This document shows positions 1 through 8,869 of a stretch of 36,461 nt of DNA, one piece after another (position 1 is the first letter of the stretch; the number at the start of each line of letters is the position of its first letter). The position numbers were made by a program, and so were the translations under genes. Under the pieces are notes generated by a model that saw only the letters and a program-made list of their open reading frames with translations, did not search any database and was not told the DNA's origin. This stretch comes from JBCBAP01 sp038532435 (GTDB lineage Bacteria > Pseudomonadota > Alphaproteobacteria > Rhodobacterales > Rhodobacteraceae). The stretch is taken from contig JBCBAP010000035.1 of NCBI GenBank assembly GCA_038532435.1, positions 1-36,461 of the forward strand. Direction: 5' to 3'.

Positions 1-149
1 AGTCCGGTGCCGGAGATGCCGCCTTCAGCCTCCTCTTCCGGCTCCCGCAGGGCGACCTGTTCCGTCGGCAGGGCGCACGCGGACAGGCCAAACAGGGACC
101 CTCCTGCGAGGAAGGCGCGGCGTGTCGGGGAGGGAGAGCGTGTCGTCAT
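1..149 (-). CDS. DUF5666-type exported protein, N-terminal fragment
   Basis: Partial gene: only the first 49 or so codons are inside the window and the rest lies beyond the left edge. The start ATG overlaps the stop of the upstream DUF6502 gene as ATGA, so the two are probably translationally coupled. The N-terminus has a twin-arginine-like stretch (TRRAFLAGG), a hydrophobic segment and a lipobox-like LSAC, so it is probably exported and perhaps lipid-anchored. After an acidic linker it reads GGISGTG, which resembles the beginning of DUF5666 domains as I remember them. The DUF5666 call rests on that short motif and on the DUF6502 neighbour, so it is moderate. Function is unknown. Confidence 0.6.
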   Translation of the reverse strand, partial: MTTRSPSPTRRAFLAGGSLFGLSACALPTEQVALREPEEEAEGGISGTG

Positions 150-976
150 TCGGAGGTATCCCGATCTTCCGGCGCCGTCTCGGGCGTTTCGCCGAGGAAA
201 TACATGCCGAAGCGGAACCTGCTGCGGTTCGCGGCTTCGGCCTTGTCCGACTGTTGCCGGTCGTAGGCCATCTGGTTGACCTCGACGAGGAGCGCATGGG
301 CCATTTCACGGGCCTTCGCCTCGATCTCCGACACGGAGGCAGGGCTCAGCCGGTTATAGTGCACCGCCCGTTCGAGCGTCCGGGGCTCCTTGCCCAGAAC
401 GTTGCGGGCGGCGGCCTCCACATGGGCCCCGATGTTGGCGGCAAGCACCTCGTCCGTCTGCTCCGCGTCCCCGCCGGAGGCAAAGGCCCCGGGGCGCAGG
501 CGGATCACGTCCTCGCTGTCGATCGTGACAAGACTCTGACGTTCCATCTCGTCGAGGACCGTGCGGGCCCGCATGTCGAGCATGGCGGACTGCACGAGGC
601 TCTCGAAGGAGAGATCGCCCTGCCGCGGCAGGGCGCGGGGTGCGCCATTGTCGGAGTAGGCGGGATCGGCGAGCCAGCGGCCCAGCACCGTCGCCGTCGC
701 TGAAAGCTGCCGCGCGGCGGCAGGACGTCCCTCGGGCGTCATCTCGCGCAGGCGCCGCACCTCCTTGCGCGGCAGGCCCGAGAGCAGGGAAATGCGGCTG
801 TCCGTCACCTTCTCCCCCCGCAGCACGAAGTCGGAGGCGATGACCTCCACATACACCTCACGCATGGCTTGAGTGGCGCTGCGCACGGGCACCCCGCGGG
901 CGACCAGCAGCTTCACGAGGGGGCGCAGGATCACCTTGAGCGCGCGCATGAGGGGAGGCGTTTGTGGGTCGGTCAT
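146..976 (-). CDS. DUF6502 family protein
   Basis: A 276-aa protein starting MTDPQTPPLM; an in-frame codon 45 bases further upstream is possible, but this ATG has GAAGAA just before it. The N-terminal half contains LVKLLVARGVPVRSATQAMR, then TDSRISLLSGLPRKEVRRL, a helix-turn-helix-like stretch typical of DUF6502 proteins in alphaproteobacteria. No signal peptide or membrane segment is visible, so it is probably cytoplasmic and possibly DNA-binding. That last point is inference. It is followed with a 4-base ATGA overlap by the exported DUF5666-type gene, which suggests that the two products work together or are co-regulated. Biochemical function is not known to me. Confidence 0.75.
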   Translation of the reverse strand: MTDPQTPPLMRALKVILRPLVKLLVARGVPVRSATQAMREVYVEVIASDFVLRGEKVTDSRISLLSGLPRKEVRRLREMTPEGRPAAARQLSATATVLGRWLADPAYSDNGAPRALPRQGDLSFESLVQSAMLDMRARTVLDEMERQSLVTIDSEDVIRLRPGAFASGGDAEQTDEVLAANIGAHVEAAARNVLGKEPRTLERAVHYNRLSPASVSEIEAKAREMAHALLVEVNQMAYDRQQSDKAEAANRSRFRFGMYFLGETPETAPEDRDTSE

Positions 977-1176
977 TTCTTCAAAACTAGTCGTGGAACA
1001 AATCGCCCACAAGGTAATCATAGCGGGAAATACGGCGTGCTCATGACCGCTACGGTGTCAGAATGAAACGTTATTGCGGAAATTCAATGGCGTGACGCCA
1101 GCGATCCACCTGGCGGAAAACCGCCAACGGCTCAGCCTTCCGATAGATCGGGGGCCGTGTCGCCTCCTCATCGCAC

Positions 1177-1209
1177 AAAAAAGGGCCCCGGCCAGACCAG
1201 CCGGGGCTC
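1177..1209 (-). terminator. Rho-independent terminator of the nuclease gene
   Basis: Read on the minus strand, a GC-rich stem (1200-1209 with 1183-1192, nine Watson-Crick pairs plus one G-U) with a 7-base loop is followed by six T (1182-1177). It lies 26 bases past the stop of the large nuclease gene. The rest of 977-1234 holds only the upstream region of the DUF6502 gene; I see no other gene there. Confidence 0.85.
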
Positions 1210-1234
1210 TTGATTCGTCAACGAAGCCGCTGGA

Positions 1235-4200
1235 TCAGGTGAATTCCAGCGTGTCGCCGAGAGTGAAGCCGACGATGACCGGATCGTGGTCCGATGCACC
1301 GAACTGGTTGTCATCGTAGAACCGGTCGTCCTTGAACGAGTTGTCGTAGTTCAGAAGGTCCGGCTCATCCGCATTGATGTGCCACTCTGTCGTGCCCGTC
1401 ACCTGTGCGGCGAAACTGTTTGAGGCAAGCGCCTGATCGAGGGATCCGCGCTCCCCGTCGAAGACGAAGGAATAGGCATTCTCCTGCCCGATATACACAT
1501 CGATCAGATCCGTGTAGCCCGGATCATCGCTGAACACCTGGGTCGGATCCTCCTTCGCGTAGGCGTTGAGGTCGCCGAGGATCAGGTAGTCCGGATCGGT
1601 GACAGCACCGTCCGCGTAGTCGCCGCTTTCGAACCAGTCCTTCAGTTCGTTCGCCGCATCCTCGCGGGCCTTGTTCCAGTAGCCCTGACCATCGCCCTGA
1701 TCGTAGTTGGGATCCGCGAGCAGCGCGTCGATCTGTTCCTGGGTGACGGTCTTGCCGCCTCCGTCCACGTGGGCCTGAGCGGCGATCGCGACATCCTCAA
1801 GGTTGCTGTCGCCCTTCGACTTGAAGTGGTTGGAGACGACGGTGAACTGCTCGTTGGTTCCAATTTCCTCGAAGGTTGCGGCAACAGCCGGGCGGGACCG
1901 CTGGAAGTCGCCCACCTCCCGGTCGCTGACCGCGTTGAGCGGTTCCGCAAGGTCGTAGGTCGTCGCTGCGGAGGCTTCCTCGAACACCAGAAAGTCGCTC
2001 GCCACCGGCTTGAGCACCGCGGGCTTGTAGATGATACCCGTGGAGATCGCGTCGGTTCCGATGAAGCCTTCATCGGCGGTCGGGTCGATGAAGTCGTAGG
2101 TGCCCTCACCGGCGACCTCGTTGAGCTTCTCAACGAGGAGCCCGATCGCGGAGCCCTCGCCGAAGCCGCCATTCTCGATCTCCTGCAGGCCGAGCACGTC
2201 CGCGTCGATGGTCAGGATCGCGTTGACCAGCTTGTCGGTCTGACGGATCAGTTCCGCTTCGTTGTCGGCACCCCGCGGGTCGAGGTTGTTGGGGCCGGAG
2301 CCCGCACCGGAGACATCGATGGTGGAGAAGTAGTTGAGTACGTTGAAGCTCGCGGCCTTCAACTCCCCACCCACATCCGCCGGGGCGTCGGGCCGGTCGC
2401 CGGAATTTGTGCTCTCATCGATGACGATCTGCTTGTTGGCGAGAACCTTGTAGGTCCCGTCGACGAATTCCATGATCCCTTCGATGGGCTCGATGATCTG
2501 CGTGCCGAGGCGGAAGGTCGGTCCCTCTTCGCTGAACGTGTCACCCGCATCAAGGAAGCCGTTGCCGTTGTCGCCGACATTGGCGGGGATGAATTCGTAC
2601 TCCGTCGGGTTCTGGAAATCGCGGTTCAGACCGTTGTCGATCATGAGATCGTTGCGGTCGTTTAGATCCGCGAGTTCCGCCACCTTCTCCGGATCATCCT
2701 GCGCGTCGAAGAGCTGCGTCGGCTGGATCTTGTTTTCCGAAGAGACGTTGTATTCGCCCCAGCGGTCCAGGTTGAAGTTCTGGGTGACGACCAGCGGGCC
2801 GCCATCCTCCGTCACGACCTGGACCTGCATCCCCTCGTACTGTTCGAGGATGTCGCGGCTGATCAGCGGGAGGGTGACCGTGGCCTTGGTCGGCAGTTCT
2901 TCCGCGGTGCCGGTCACCACGAAGACATCGGCGCTGATCTGCGTCGAGCCCTCGAACTCCTGCACCTCGCCTGTCACCTGAACGATGTCCCCAACGGCAA
3001 CCCCCGGCTCCCCGCCGGTGAAGACGAACAGACCTTCGGATGTCGTGTCGTCGCCGTCGCTGTCCGCATCCTCTTCCTGAAGGTAGAAGCCGTTCTGCGC
3101 CACGTAGGTGACCACCGCTTCAACGGTGACATCGAGACCCTGAAGCGTGCTCTCGGCACCGCTTCCCTGCACGGTGGAGATGGTGACGAGGCTGTCATCA
3201 TCGATGATCGCGGTGCTCGCCTCCGTGGTGCCAAGGGTGGCCCCTTCTGCGGAAAGAAGCGTGAGCTCGAGCAGATCGCTCGGTTCGATCTCGGTGTCGC
3301 CGATCACCTCCACGGTGATTGTCGCCTCGGCCTCGCCCGGGGCGAAAGTGATGGTGCCCTCTGGCGTGACCGTCCCGATTTCATCGTCGGCGAGGCTGCC
3401 GCCCACGTCAAAGGTCACGGTGCTCTCCGCACCCAGATCGCCTGAGCGTGTGACCGTGAAGGTCACGAGGGTCGCACCGGAATTGCCCTCAGCGACGATG
3501 TCCGCATCGGCGGAGATCGAGATGACGGGCAGCGTAGGCGTGAACCCGCCGATGCCATCGACGATCATGTTGCGCATGGCCAAGGCCTCGGACCCGCCGT
3601 TGGCCGTGGCAGACACCTCGATGGTGAGCGTCGAACCTCTGCCCGAGATGCCCGTGGTGAAGGTCTCGAAATCGTTGGTGAGTGCTGTGCCGTTGACGAG
3701 AACCGGATCGAAGAGAATGACCTCGGTCCCGCTCGCCATGACGTAGGTCTGGGTTCCATCTTCATCGACGGCAATGTCGAAGAGTTCCTGCGCCGGGGCG
3801 CCATCAATGGAGTAGGTGATCGAGAACTCGTCGTCGTTCTCGAAGTCGCCCATCGCGGCAAGATCGAGACTGAATGTCAGAGCCCCGAACCCCGTGATGT
3901 CAAATTCCCAGCATGCTGTGGCCGGCCCGTCAGGGTTGTTCGGGTTAACCGTGTCGACGATGCCGAAGAACTCCTCGACATCGGTCGCCGTCTCCACGAT
4001 CCCGAGAGTGTCGGGCGTGAACACTCCGGTACTGTCATCGAGAAGGGCAAAGGGTATCGAAGGGCTCACGCCGACTTGGAACTTGCCAAACCCATCACCC
4101 GCACTGTCGAATGACGGTGCCTTGTTGGTGAAGCTGTTGAGGTTTTGGCTCTCGGAGTCGACCATGTCAAAGGCGACGATCTGCCGAGCGTTCACCCCTT

Positions 4201-6550
4201 CGATCTCCAGGTTCTGGAATACGACCGCCTCGCTGCCACCGTCCGCCCGCGCAGTCACGACGATCTCCAGCTCGCTGCCCGTACCTTCGACATCGGCGGA
4301 GAATGTCTGGAGTACGTTGGACAGTGCCTGCCCATCGACGGTCAGCGGGTCGTTGAGGATCCGTTCGGCGCCGCCTGCCAATATGTAGGACTGCGATCCT
4401 GATTCATCGACCGTGATGTCGAACAGCTCCTGCGCCGGAGCGCCATCGATGGAGTAGGTGATCGAGAACGCGTCGGCGCTCTCGAAATCGCCCATTGCCC
4501 CAATATCGAGGTTCACGCCAAGGTCTGAGTAGTCGCTGATGTCGAACAGCCACGTGGCAGAGACCACGCCATCCGTGCCGTCGGTGTTGGAGTTGACCGT
4601 GTCGACAATCCCGAAAAACTCGTCGAGGTTTGTCGTGCTGTCGATGACGCCCTGGTTATCAGGAGGAAAGACACCGGCGCTGTCGTCCACAAGCGCGAAC
4701 GGGATCGACGGGCTGACACCGACCTCAAACTTTCCAAACCCGTCGCCCGAGCTCCCAAACACCGGGGCCGCGTTTGTGAAGGAGATGAGATTGCGGTTTT
4801 CAGACCCCACCATGTCGAAGGCGAAGATCTGCCGAGCGTTCACCCCTTCGATCTCCAGGTTCTGGAATACGACCGCCTCGCTGCCACCGTCCGCCCGCGC
4901 AGTCACGACGATCTCCAGCTCGCTGCCCGTACCTTCGACATCGGCGGAGAATGTCTGGAGTACGTTGGACAGTGCCTGCCCATCGACGGTCAGCGGGTCG
5001 TTGAGGATCCGTTCGGCGCCGCCTGCCAATATGTAGGACTGCGATCCTGATTCATCGACCGTGATGTCGAACAGCTCCTGCGCCGGAGCGCCATCGATGG
5101 AGTAGGTGATCGAGAACGCGTCGGCGCTCTCGAAATCGCCCATTGCCCCAATATCGAGGTTCACGCCAAGGTCTGAGTAGTCGCTGATGTCGAACAGCCA
5201 CGTGGCAGAGACCACGCCATCCGTGCCGTCGGTGTTGGAGTTGACCGTGTCGACAATCCCGAAAAACTCGTCGAGGTTTGTCGTGCTGTCGATGACGCCC
5301 TGGTTATCAGGAGGAAAGACACCGGCGCTGTCGTCCACAAGCGCGAACGGGATCGACGGGCTGACACCGACCTCAAACTTTCCAAACCCGTCGCCCGAGC
5401 TCCCAAACACCGGGGCCGCGTTTGTGAAGGAGATGAGATTGCGGTTTTCAGACCCCACCATGTCGAAGGCGATAACTTCGCGATCCCCACCGCCGATTCC
5501 TTCCGCCACGTCGGTGACTGCGACGTTGATGAGCTGCTTGGTTTCAACCGTGCCGTCGAACGCTGCGACTTCGACCTCATAGCCGTTGTCCCCGTCTTCG
5601 TCCGTCGGAGCCTCGAAGTCCGGCGCGGTGAGAAAGCTCAGCGCGCCGCTTATCTCGTCGATGGTGAAGAGCGCGCCATCCGCCCCGCCGGAGATGGAAA
5701 AGGTAACCAGATCGGCCGAATCCACATCCGTTGCGGTGACAGTCAGCACCTCGGTCGTGTTTTCCGCGACCGAGGCCTCTGCCGCCGATGTGATCACGGC
5801 AGCATCGTTGGCGCCGGAAATGGTGACGGTGACCGTCGCCGTAACCGTAGAGCCGTTCCCGTCGGTCACGTCATAGGTGAACGTGTCCGTCGTCGTTTCC
5901 CCATCGTCGAGCGCGTCGAAGAGCGTGCCGGGATCATAGGTGATGTTCAGCCCGTCGATGGCGACCGCCGCGCCCTTCGACGAGGTTCCGGAGACCGAAG
6001 AGATCGACAGGGTGTCGCCGTCGAAATCCGTGTCATTGGCCAGCAGATCCGCAATGGCGAAGGATGCAATCCCGTTCTCATCGGCGGTCTGCGCATCGTC
6101 GCCCGCCAGCACCTCGTTGTTGGTCCCGTCGAGGTGCAGGGTGTAGCCATCGTCGAACCTGATCGCCTCCACCTTGACCAGCCGGTCCTCGTCACCGCTC
6201 GCGCTGGTGATCGTAAAAAGGCGGGAAGGGCCGCCGAGCGTGAACGTGTAGTCCGTGACGCTGCCTTCCATCAGGGCGACATCGTAGCCACGGCCACCGT
6301 TTACGAAATCGGATCCCAGACCAGCCCGGATCACGTCGTCCCCGTCACCGGCGGAGACTCTGTCGTTGCCCTCCCCGGTGTCGACCTTGTCATTGCCACC
6401 GCCCGAGTAGACACGGTCGTTGCCCTTGCCGGTGGATATATCGTCCATACCGGTGAAGGAGAACACGATGTCGTTCATGTCGGTGCCGGTGATGATGTCA
6501 TCGCCAAACGTGCCGAACTTGAACCGGGGGAACTTGAACAGGAAGGACAT
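1235..6550 (-). CDS. Giant ExeM/NucH-like extracellular nuclease with N-terminal RTX repeats
   Basis: A 1771-aa secreted protein. The ATG at 6550 is preferred over a GTG 12 bases upstream because GTGGAG lies at ribosome-binding distance. Domains in order: RTX Ca-binding nonapeptides (about 15-90, GGGNDKVDTGEGND); VCBS/cadherin-like Ig domains (about 145-355); three approximately 216-aa beta repeats (about 360-1003), the first two identical; a Calx-beta domain (about 1005-1117); an OB-fold-like region (about 1118-1225); and an endonuclease/exonuclease/phosphatase domain (about 1395-1771) with LQEIENGG, ILGDLNAY and the C-terminal SDHDPV (1753-1758). The last three fit the metal/catalytic motifs of the DNase I-like fold. 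No Sec signal is visible; RTX repeats suggest type I secretion, although these usually sit at the C-terminus. Likely role: extracellular DNA or phosphodiester hydrolysis, perhaps surface-attached. It appears to contain a single cysteine. Confidence 0.88.
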   Translation of the reverse strand: MSFLFKFPRFKFGTFGDDIITGTDMNDIVFSFTGMDDISTGKGNDRVYSGGGNDKVDTGEGNDRVSAGDGDDVIRAGLGSDFVNGGRGYDVALMEGSVTDYTFTLGGPSRLFTITSASGDEDRLVKVEAIRFDDGYTLHLDGTNNEVLAGDDAQTADENGIASFAIADLLANDTDFDGDTLSISSVSGTSSKGAAVAIDGLNITYDPGTLFDALDDGETTTDTFTYDVTDGNGSTVTATVTVTISGANDAAVITSAAEASVAENTTEVLTVTATDVDSADLVTFSISGGADGALFTIDEISGALSFLTAPDFEAPTDEDGDNGYEVEVAAFDGTVETKQLINVAVTDVAEGIGGGDREVIAFDMVGSENRNLISFTNAAPVFGSSGDGFGKFEVGVSPSIPFALVDDSAGVFPPDNQGVIDSTTNLDEFFGIVDTVNSNTDGTDGVVSATWLFDISDYSDLGVNLDIGAMGDFESADAFSITYSIDGAPAQELFDITVDESGSQSYILAGGAERILNDPLTVDGQALSNVLQTFSADVEGTGSELEIVVTARADGGSEAVVFQNLEIEGVNARQIFAFDMVGSENRNLISFTNAAPVFGSSGDGFGKFEVGVSPSIPFALVDDSAGVFPPDNQGVIDSTTNLDEFFGIVDTVNSNTDGTDGVVSATWLFDISDYSDLGVNLDIGAMGDFESADAFSITYSIDGAPAQELFDITVDESGSQSYILAGGAERILNDPLTVDGQALSNVLQTFSADVEGTGSELEIVVTARADGGSEAVVFQNLEIEGVNARQIVAFDMVDSESQNLNSFTNKAPSFDSAGDGFGKFQVGVSPSIPFALLDDSTGVFTPDTLGIVETATDVEEFFGIVDTVNPNNPDGPATACWEFDITGFGALTFSLDLAAMGDFENDDEFSITYSIDGAPAQELFDIAVDEDGTQTYVMASGTEVILFDPVLVNGTALTNDFETFTTGISGRGSTLTIEVSATANGGSEALAMRNMIVDGIGGFTPTLPVISISADADIVAEGNSGATLVTFTVTRSGDLGAESTVTFDVGGSLADDEIGTVTPEGTITFAPGEAEATITVEVIGDTEIEPSDLLELTLLSAEGATLGTTEASTAIIDDDSLVTISTVQGSGAESTLQGLDVTVEAVVTYVAQNGFYLQEEDADSDGDDTTSEGLFVFTGGEPGVAVGDIVQVTGEVQEFEGSTQISADVFVVTGTAEELPTKATVTLPLISRDILEQYEGMQVQVVTEDGGPLVVTQNFNLDRWGEYNVSSENKIQPTQLFDAQDDPEKVAELADLNDRNDLMIDNGLNRDFQNPTEYEFIPANVGDNGNGFLDAGDTFSEEGPTFRLGTQIIEPIEGIMEFVDGTYKVLANKQIVIDESTNSGDRPDAPADVGGELKAASFNVLNYFSTIDVSGAGSGPNNLDPRGADNEAELIRQTDKLVNAILTIDADVLGLQEIENGGFGEGSAIGLLVEKLNEVAGEGTYDFIDPTADEGFIGTDAISTGIIYKPAVLKPVASDFLVFEEASAATTYDLAEPLNAVSDREVGDFQRSRPAVAATFEEIGTNEQFTVVSNHFKSKGDSNLEDVAIAAQAHVDGGGKTVTQEQIDALLADPNYDQGDGQGYWNKAREDAANELKDWFESGDYADGAVTDPDYLILGDLNAYAKEDPTQVFSDDPGYTDLIDVYIGQENAYSFVFDGERGSLDQALASNSFAAQVTGTTEWHINADEPDLLNYDNSFKDDRFYDDNQFGASDHDPVIVGFTLGDTLEFT
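4178..5472. repeat. Perfect 647-bp tandem duplication inside the nuclease gene
   Basis: Bases 4178-4824 and 4826-5472 are identical by eye, with a period of 648 bases (216 codons), so the reading frame is kept. A third, clearly diverged copy covers roughly 3540-4177. Identity at synonymous positions points to a very recent duplication or to gene conversion. It is a domain repeat within a coding sequence, not an insertion element. Confidence 0.93.
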
Positions 6551-6712
6551 GGGGTACTCCACTTAGTCAACCAACCGCGACCGGGCCCAAGGCTTACTCC
6601 GGTTTCGCATCACTCTCGTGACGTTATGACGAATTCGGGCCTGAGGGGAGCCCTAAAACGCGAACGGGCGGGGCCGGGTTCGGCCGCCATGTTCCCTCGC
6701 CTTCGGACGTCA

Positions 6713-6733
6713 CGGTTTACCTTCGGTTTACCT
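6713..6733. promoter_or_regulatory. Candidate tandem operator, 11-bp spaced direct repeat
   Basis: The 10-mer CGGTTTACCT occurs at 6713-6722 and again at 6724-6733, exactly one helical turn apart. It lies in the divergent gap (6551-6817) between the nuclease gene and the orphan gene at 6818. Spacing by 11 bp is typical of sites for tandemly bound regulators; which regulator, if any, is unknown. The rest of this gap shows no gene. Confidence 0.3.
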
Positions 6734-6817
6734 CGACCCACGATAGTCCCGTCACCCTCTTCAACACGCGCCCCGGCGGCGCGCTCCCCCGACGTCGGCA
6801 TCGAATGGAATTCTTGG

Positions 6818-7315
6818 ATGTTTTGTGAGCACGTGCAGCCGGTTGCGAGCATTTCGAGTGCGGGGGAGGCGGTGGCGGATCCGGATGCTCTGACCGCGCG
6901 GATCTACCCTCTCGACCCGCCGGCCTGGGGCATGCAGGCGGTCAACGGGGCGATCCTCGACGGAAAAGACGGCGCGGCGTTTCGCCTGCCCGGGTTTGGC
7001 CCTGACGGGATCGCCGCGTTCAGGGCCCGGGCGCCCGACACGCCCTTCGGCATGGTCATCGATGGCTACATCGCGCTGCGGGCCCGCACCGGCCTGTTGA
7101 CCCTGCGGACCCGCGCCCCGCACGAGATGCTTGTGGGCGGCGTCAGGTTGCAGCCCCGCGGCCCGGCGCAGGGTCCGGCGGTCCGGCTTGGCGCCGGGAT
7201 CTATGGCCTCGATCTCACCTTGTGCCTGCGGCCCCGCGATCCCCTTCCGCTGTTGACCTTCGCCGGGCGCACCATCCAGGCGCGCGATTGTTACCAGACC
7301 CTTCCCGGGTGGTGA
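6818..7315 (+). CDS. Hypothetical protein
   Basis: A 165-aa protein I do not recognise. The frame is open far upstream, so the start is uncertain; ATG at 6818 is chosen because GGAA lies about 8 bases before it and the sequence upstream reads like low-complexity non-coding frame. The protein contains alternating short beta-like stretches (GMVIDGYIALRARTGLLTLR, APHEMLVGGVRL) and ends CYQTLPGW. No signal peptide, membrane segment or metal motif is evident. It lies 63 bases upstream of the carboxypeptidase gene on the same strand and may be cotranscribed with it. Codon use is like its neighbours. Confidence 0.5.
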   Translation: MFCEHVQPVASISSAGEAVADPDALTARIYPLDPPAWGMQAVNGAILDGKDGAAFRLPGFGPDGIAAFRARAPDTPFGMVIDGYIALRARTGLLTLRTRAPHEMLVGGVRLQPRGPAQGPAVRLGAGIYGLDLTLCLRPRDPLPLLTFAGRTIQARDCYQTLPGW

Positions 7316-7378
7316 TCGGGCTTGCCAAGCGGGGGCGCTCTCCCCTTACTGGCGCGAGACATGACCTGGAGGGAAGCG

Positions 7379-8869
7379 ATGTCGAACCAGTCCGCCTATG
7401 CCGAATTGATGGAGCACAACCGGCGCACGGTGGCGCTCGGTCAGGTCTCCGGTCTGGTCTCCTGGGATCAGGAAGTGATGATGCCCGCGCGCGGACAGGC
7501 CCAACGGTCTGAGCAGGCAGCGGCGCTCGGCGCGATCCTCCATGCCCGGGTGACGGATCCCGCGGTCGGCGACTGGATCGCGCAAATCGATGTGGCGGAC
7601 CTAGACGGGGATGCGCGTGTCAACGTGACCCGCATCGCGCGGGACCATCGCCGCGCCTCCGCCATCCCGGCGCGGCTGGCGGAGGAGCTTGCGCGCCTAG
7701 CATCCGACGCCCACGGCATTTGGATCAATGCGCGGAAGGCCGACGATTTCGCCGCCTTCGCCCCGACGCTCGAGCGCATGATCAGCCTCCGGCGCGAGGA
7801 GGCGGCCTGTGTCAGCACGAACGGCCAGGACCCCTATGATGCCCTGCTCGATGATTATGAGCCGGATGTGACATCCGCCGAGCTCTCCACCCTATTCGAC
7901 GCGCTGCGCCCTGGACTGGTCGATCTGCGTGCGCAGATTGCGGGATCGGACGTCGAAGTGCCAGCCCTCGCTGGGCAATTCCCGAAGGAGGGACAACTCG
8001 CGCTCGCCCACGAGGTGGCGGGGCGTTTCGGCTACGACTGGTCCGGAGGGAGGCTCGACTTGGCTGTCCACCCCTTCTCCTCCGGCGCGGGTGGGGATGT
8101 GCGCATCACAACGCGGGTGGATGAGGCGAACCCGTTCGACTGTCTCTACTCCACCATCCATGAGACCGGCCACGCGGTCTATTCCCAGAACCACGATCCG
8201 AAGGACAGTTTCGCACCGGTCGATGGACATGCGGGCATGGGCGTGCACGAAAGCCAGTCGCGCAGTTTCGAAAACCAGATCGGCAGGTCCCGTGCCTTCG
8301 TCGAGTGGCTCTATCCCCGGATGCGGGAGGTCTTCGGCGACTTTGGCACGCCCTCTGCGGACGTGCTCTACGCGCAGATCAACGCGGTGCATCCGGGCTT
8401 CATCCGGACCGAGGCGGACGAGGTGCACTACAACCTGCACGTCATGCTGCGTTTCGATCTGGAGCGTGCGCTGATCGCCGGGGATCTGACCGTCGGTGAC
8501 CTGGAGGCCGCCTGGAACGACCGGTTCGCGGCGGATTTCGGACAGACGGTACCAAAGGCGTCCCTCGGCGTCCTTCAGGATGTGCACTGGTCGGCGGGCC
8601 TCTTCGGCTACTTCCCCACCTACACGCTGGGGAACATCTATGCGGGCTGTCTGACGGCCGCATTGCGGGCCGCCGTGCCCGATCTGGATGACGAACTGGC
8701 CGGGGGCGACATGTCCTCCGTCACCACCTGGATGAACACCAATGTCCATCGGGTCGGCACAAGGCGGCCCGCAGCGGAGATCATCGCTCAGGCGACCGGG
8801 GAGACCCCGACGCCCGCACCTCTGCTCACCTATCTCGACGCCAAATTTGGGGAGCTCTACGGCGTCTGA
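7379..8869 (+). CDS. Carboxypeptidase M32 (thermostable carboxypeptidase family)
   Basis: A 496-aa cytoplasmic zinc metallocarboxypeptidase, the usual length for family M32. It would remove C-terminal amino acids from peptides. The start MSNQSAYAEL is set by GGAGGGA about 6 bases upstream; a longer in-frame start at 7322 lacks such a site. Visible family motifs are the zinc-binding HETGH at 261-265 and HESQS at 290-294, which supplies the third ligand. The conserved HPGFIRTEADEVHYNLH segment follows. It stands alone apart from the orphan gene upstream. Intracellular peptide turnover would fit with the peptide ABC transporter that follows on the other strand, but that link is inference. Confidence 0.93.
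   Translation: MSNQSAYAELMEHNRRTVALGQVSGLVSWDQEVMMPARGQAQRSEQAAALGAILHARVTDPAVGDWIAQIDVADLDGDARVNVTRIARDHRRASAIPARLAEELARLASDAHGIWINARKADDFAAFAPTLERMISLRREEAACVSTNGQDPYDALLDDYEPDVTSAELSTLFDALRPGLVDLRAQIAGSDVEVPALAGQFPKEGQLALAHEVAGRFGYDWSGGRLDLAVHPFSSGAGGDVRITTRVDEANPFDCLYSTIHETGHAVYSQNHDPKDSFAPVDGHAGMGVHESQSRSFENQIGRSRAFVEWLYPRMREVFGDFGTPSADVLYAQINAVHPGFIRTEADEVHYNLHVMLRFDLERALIAGDLTVGDLEAAWNDRFAADFGQTVPKASLGVLQDVHWSAGLFGYFPTYTLGNIYAGCLTAALRAAVPDLDDELAGGDMSSVTTWMNTNVHRVGTRRPAAEIIAQATGETPTPAPLLTYLDAKFGELYGV

Noticed and set aside
3540..5472. Repeats as a CRISPR array or mobile element
   Set aside because: Units are 648 bases long and code in frame for beta-domain repeats; there are no spacers, terminal inverted repeats or transposase.
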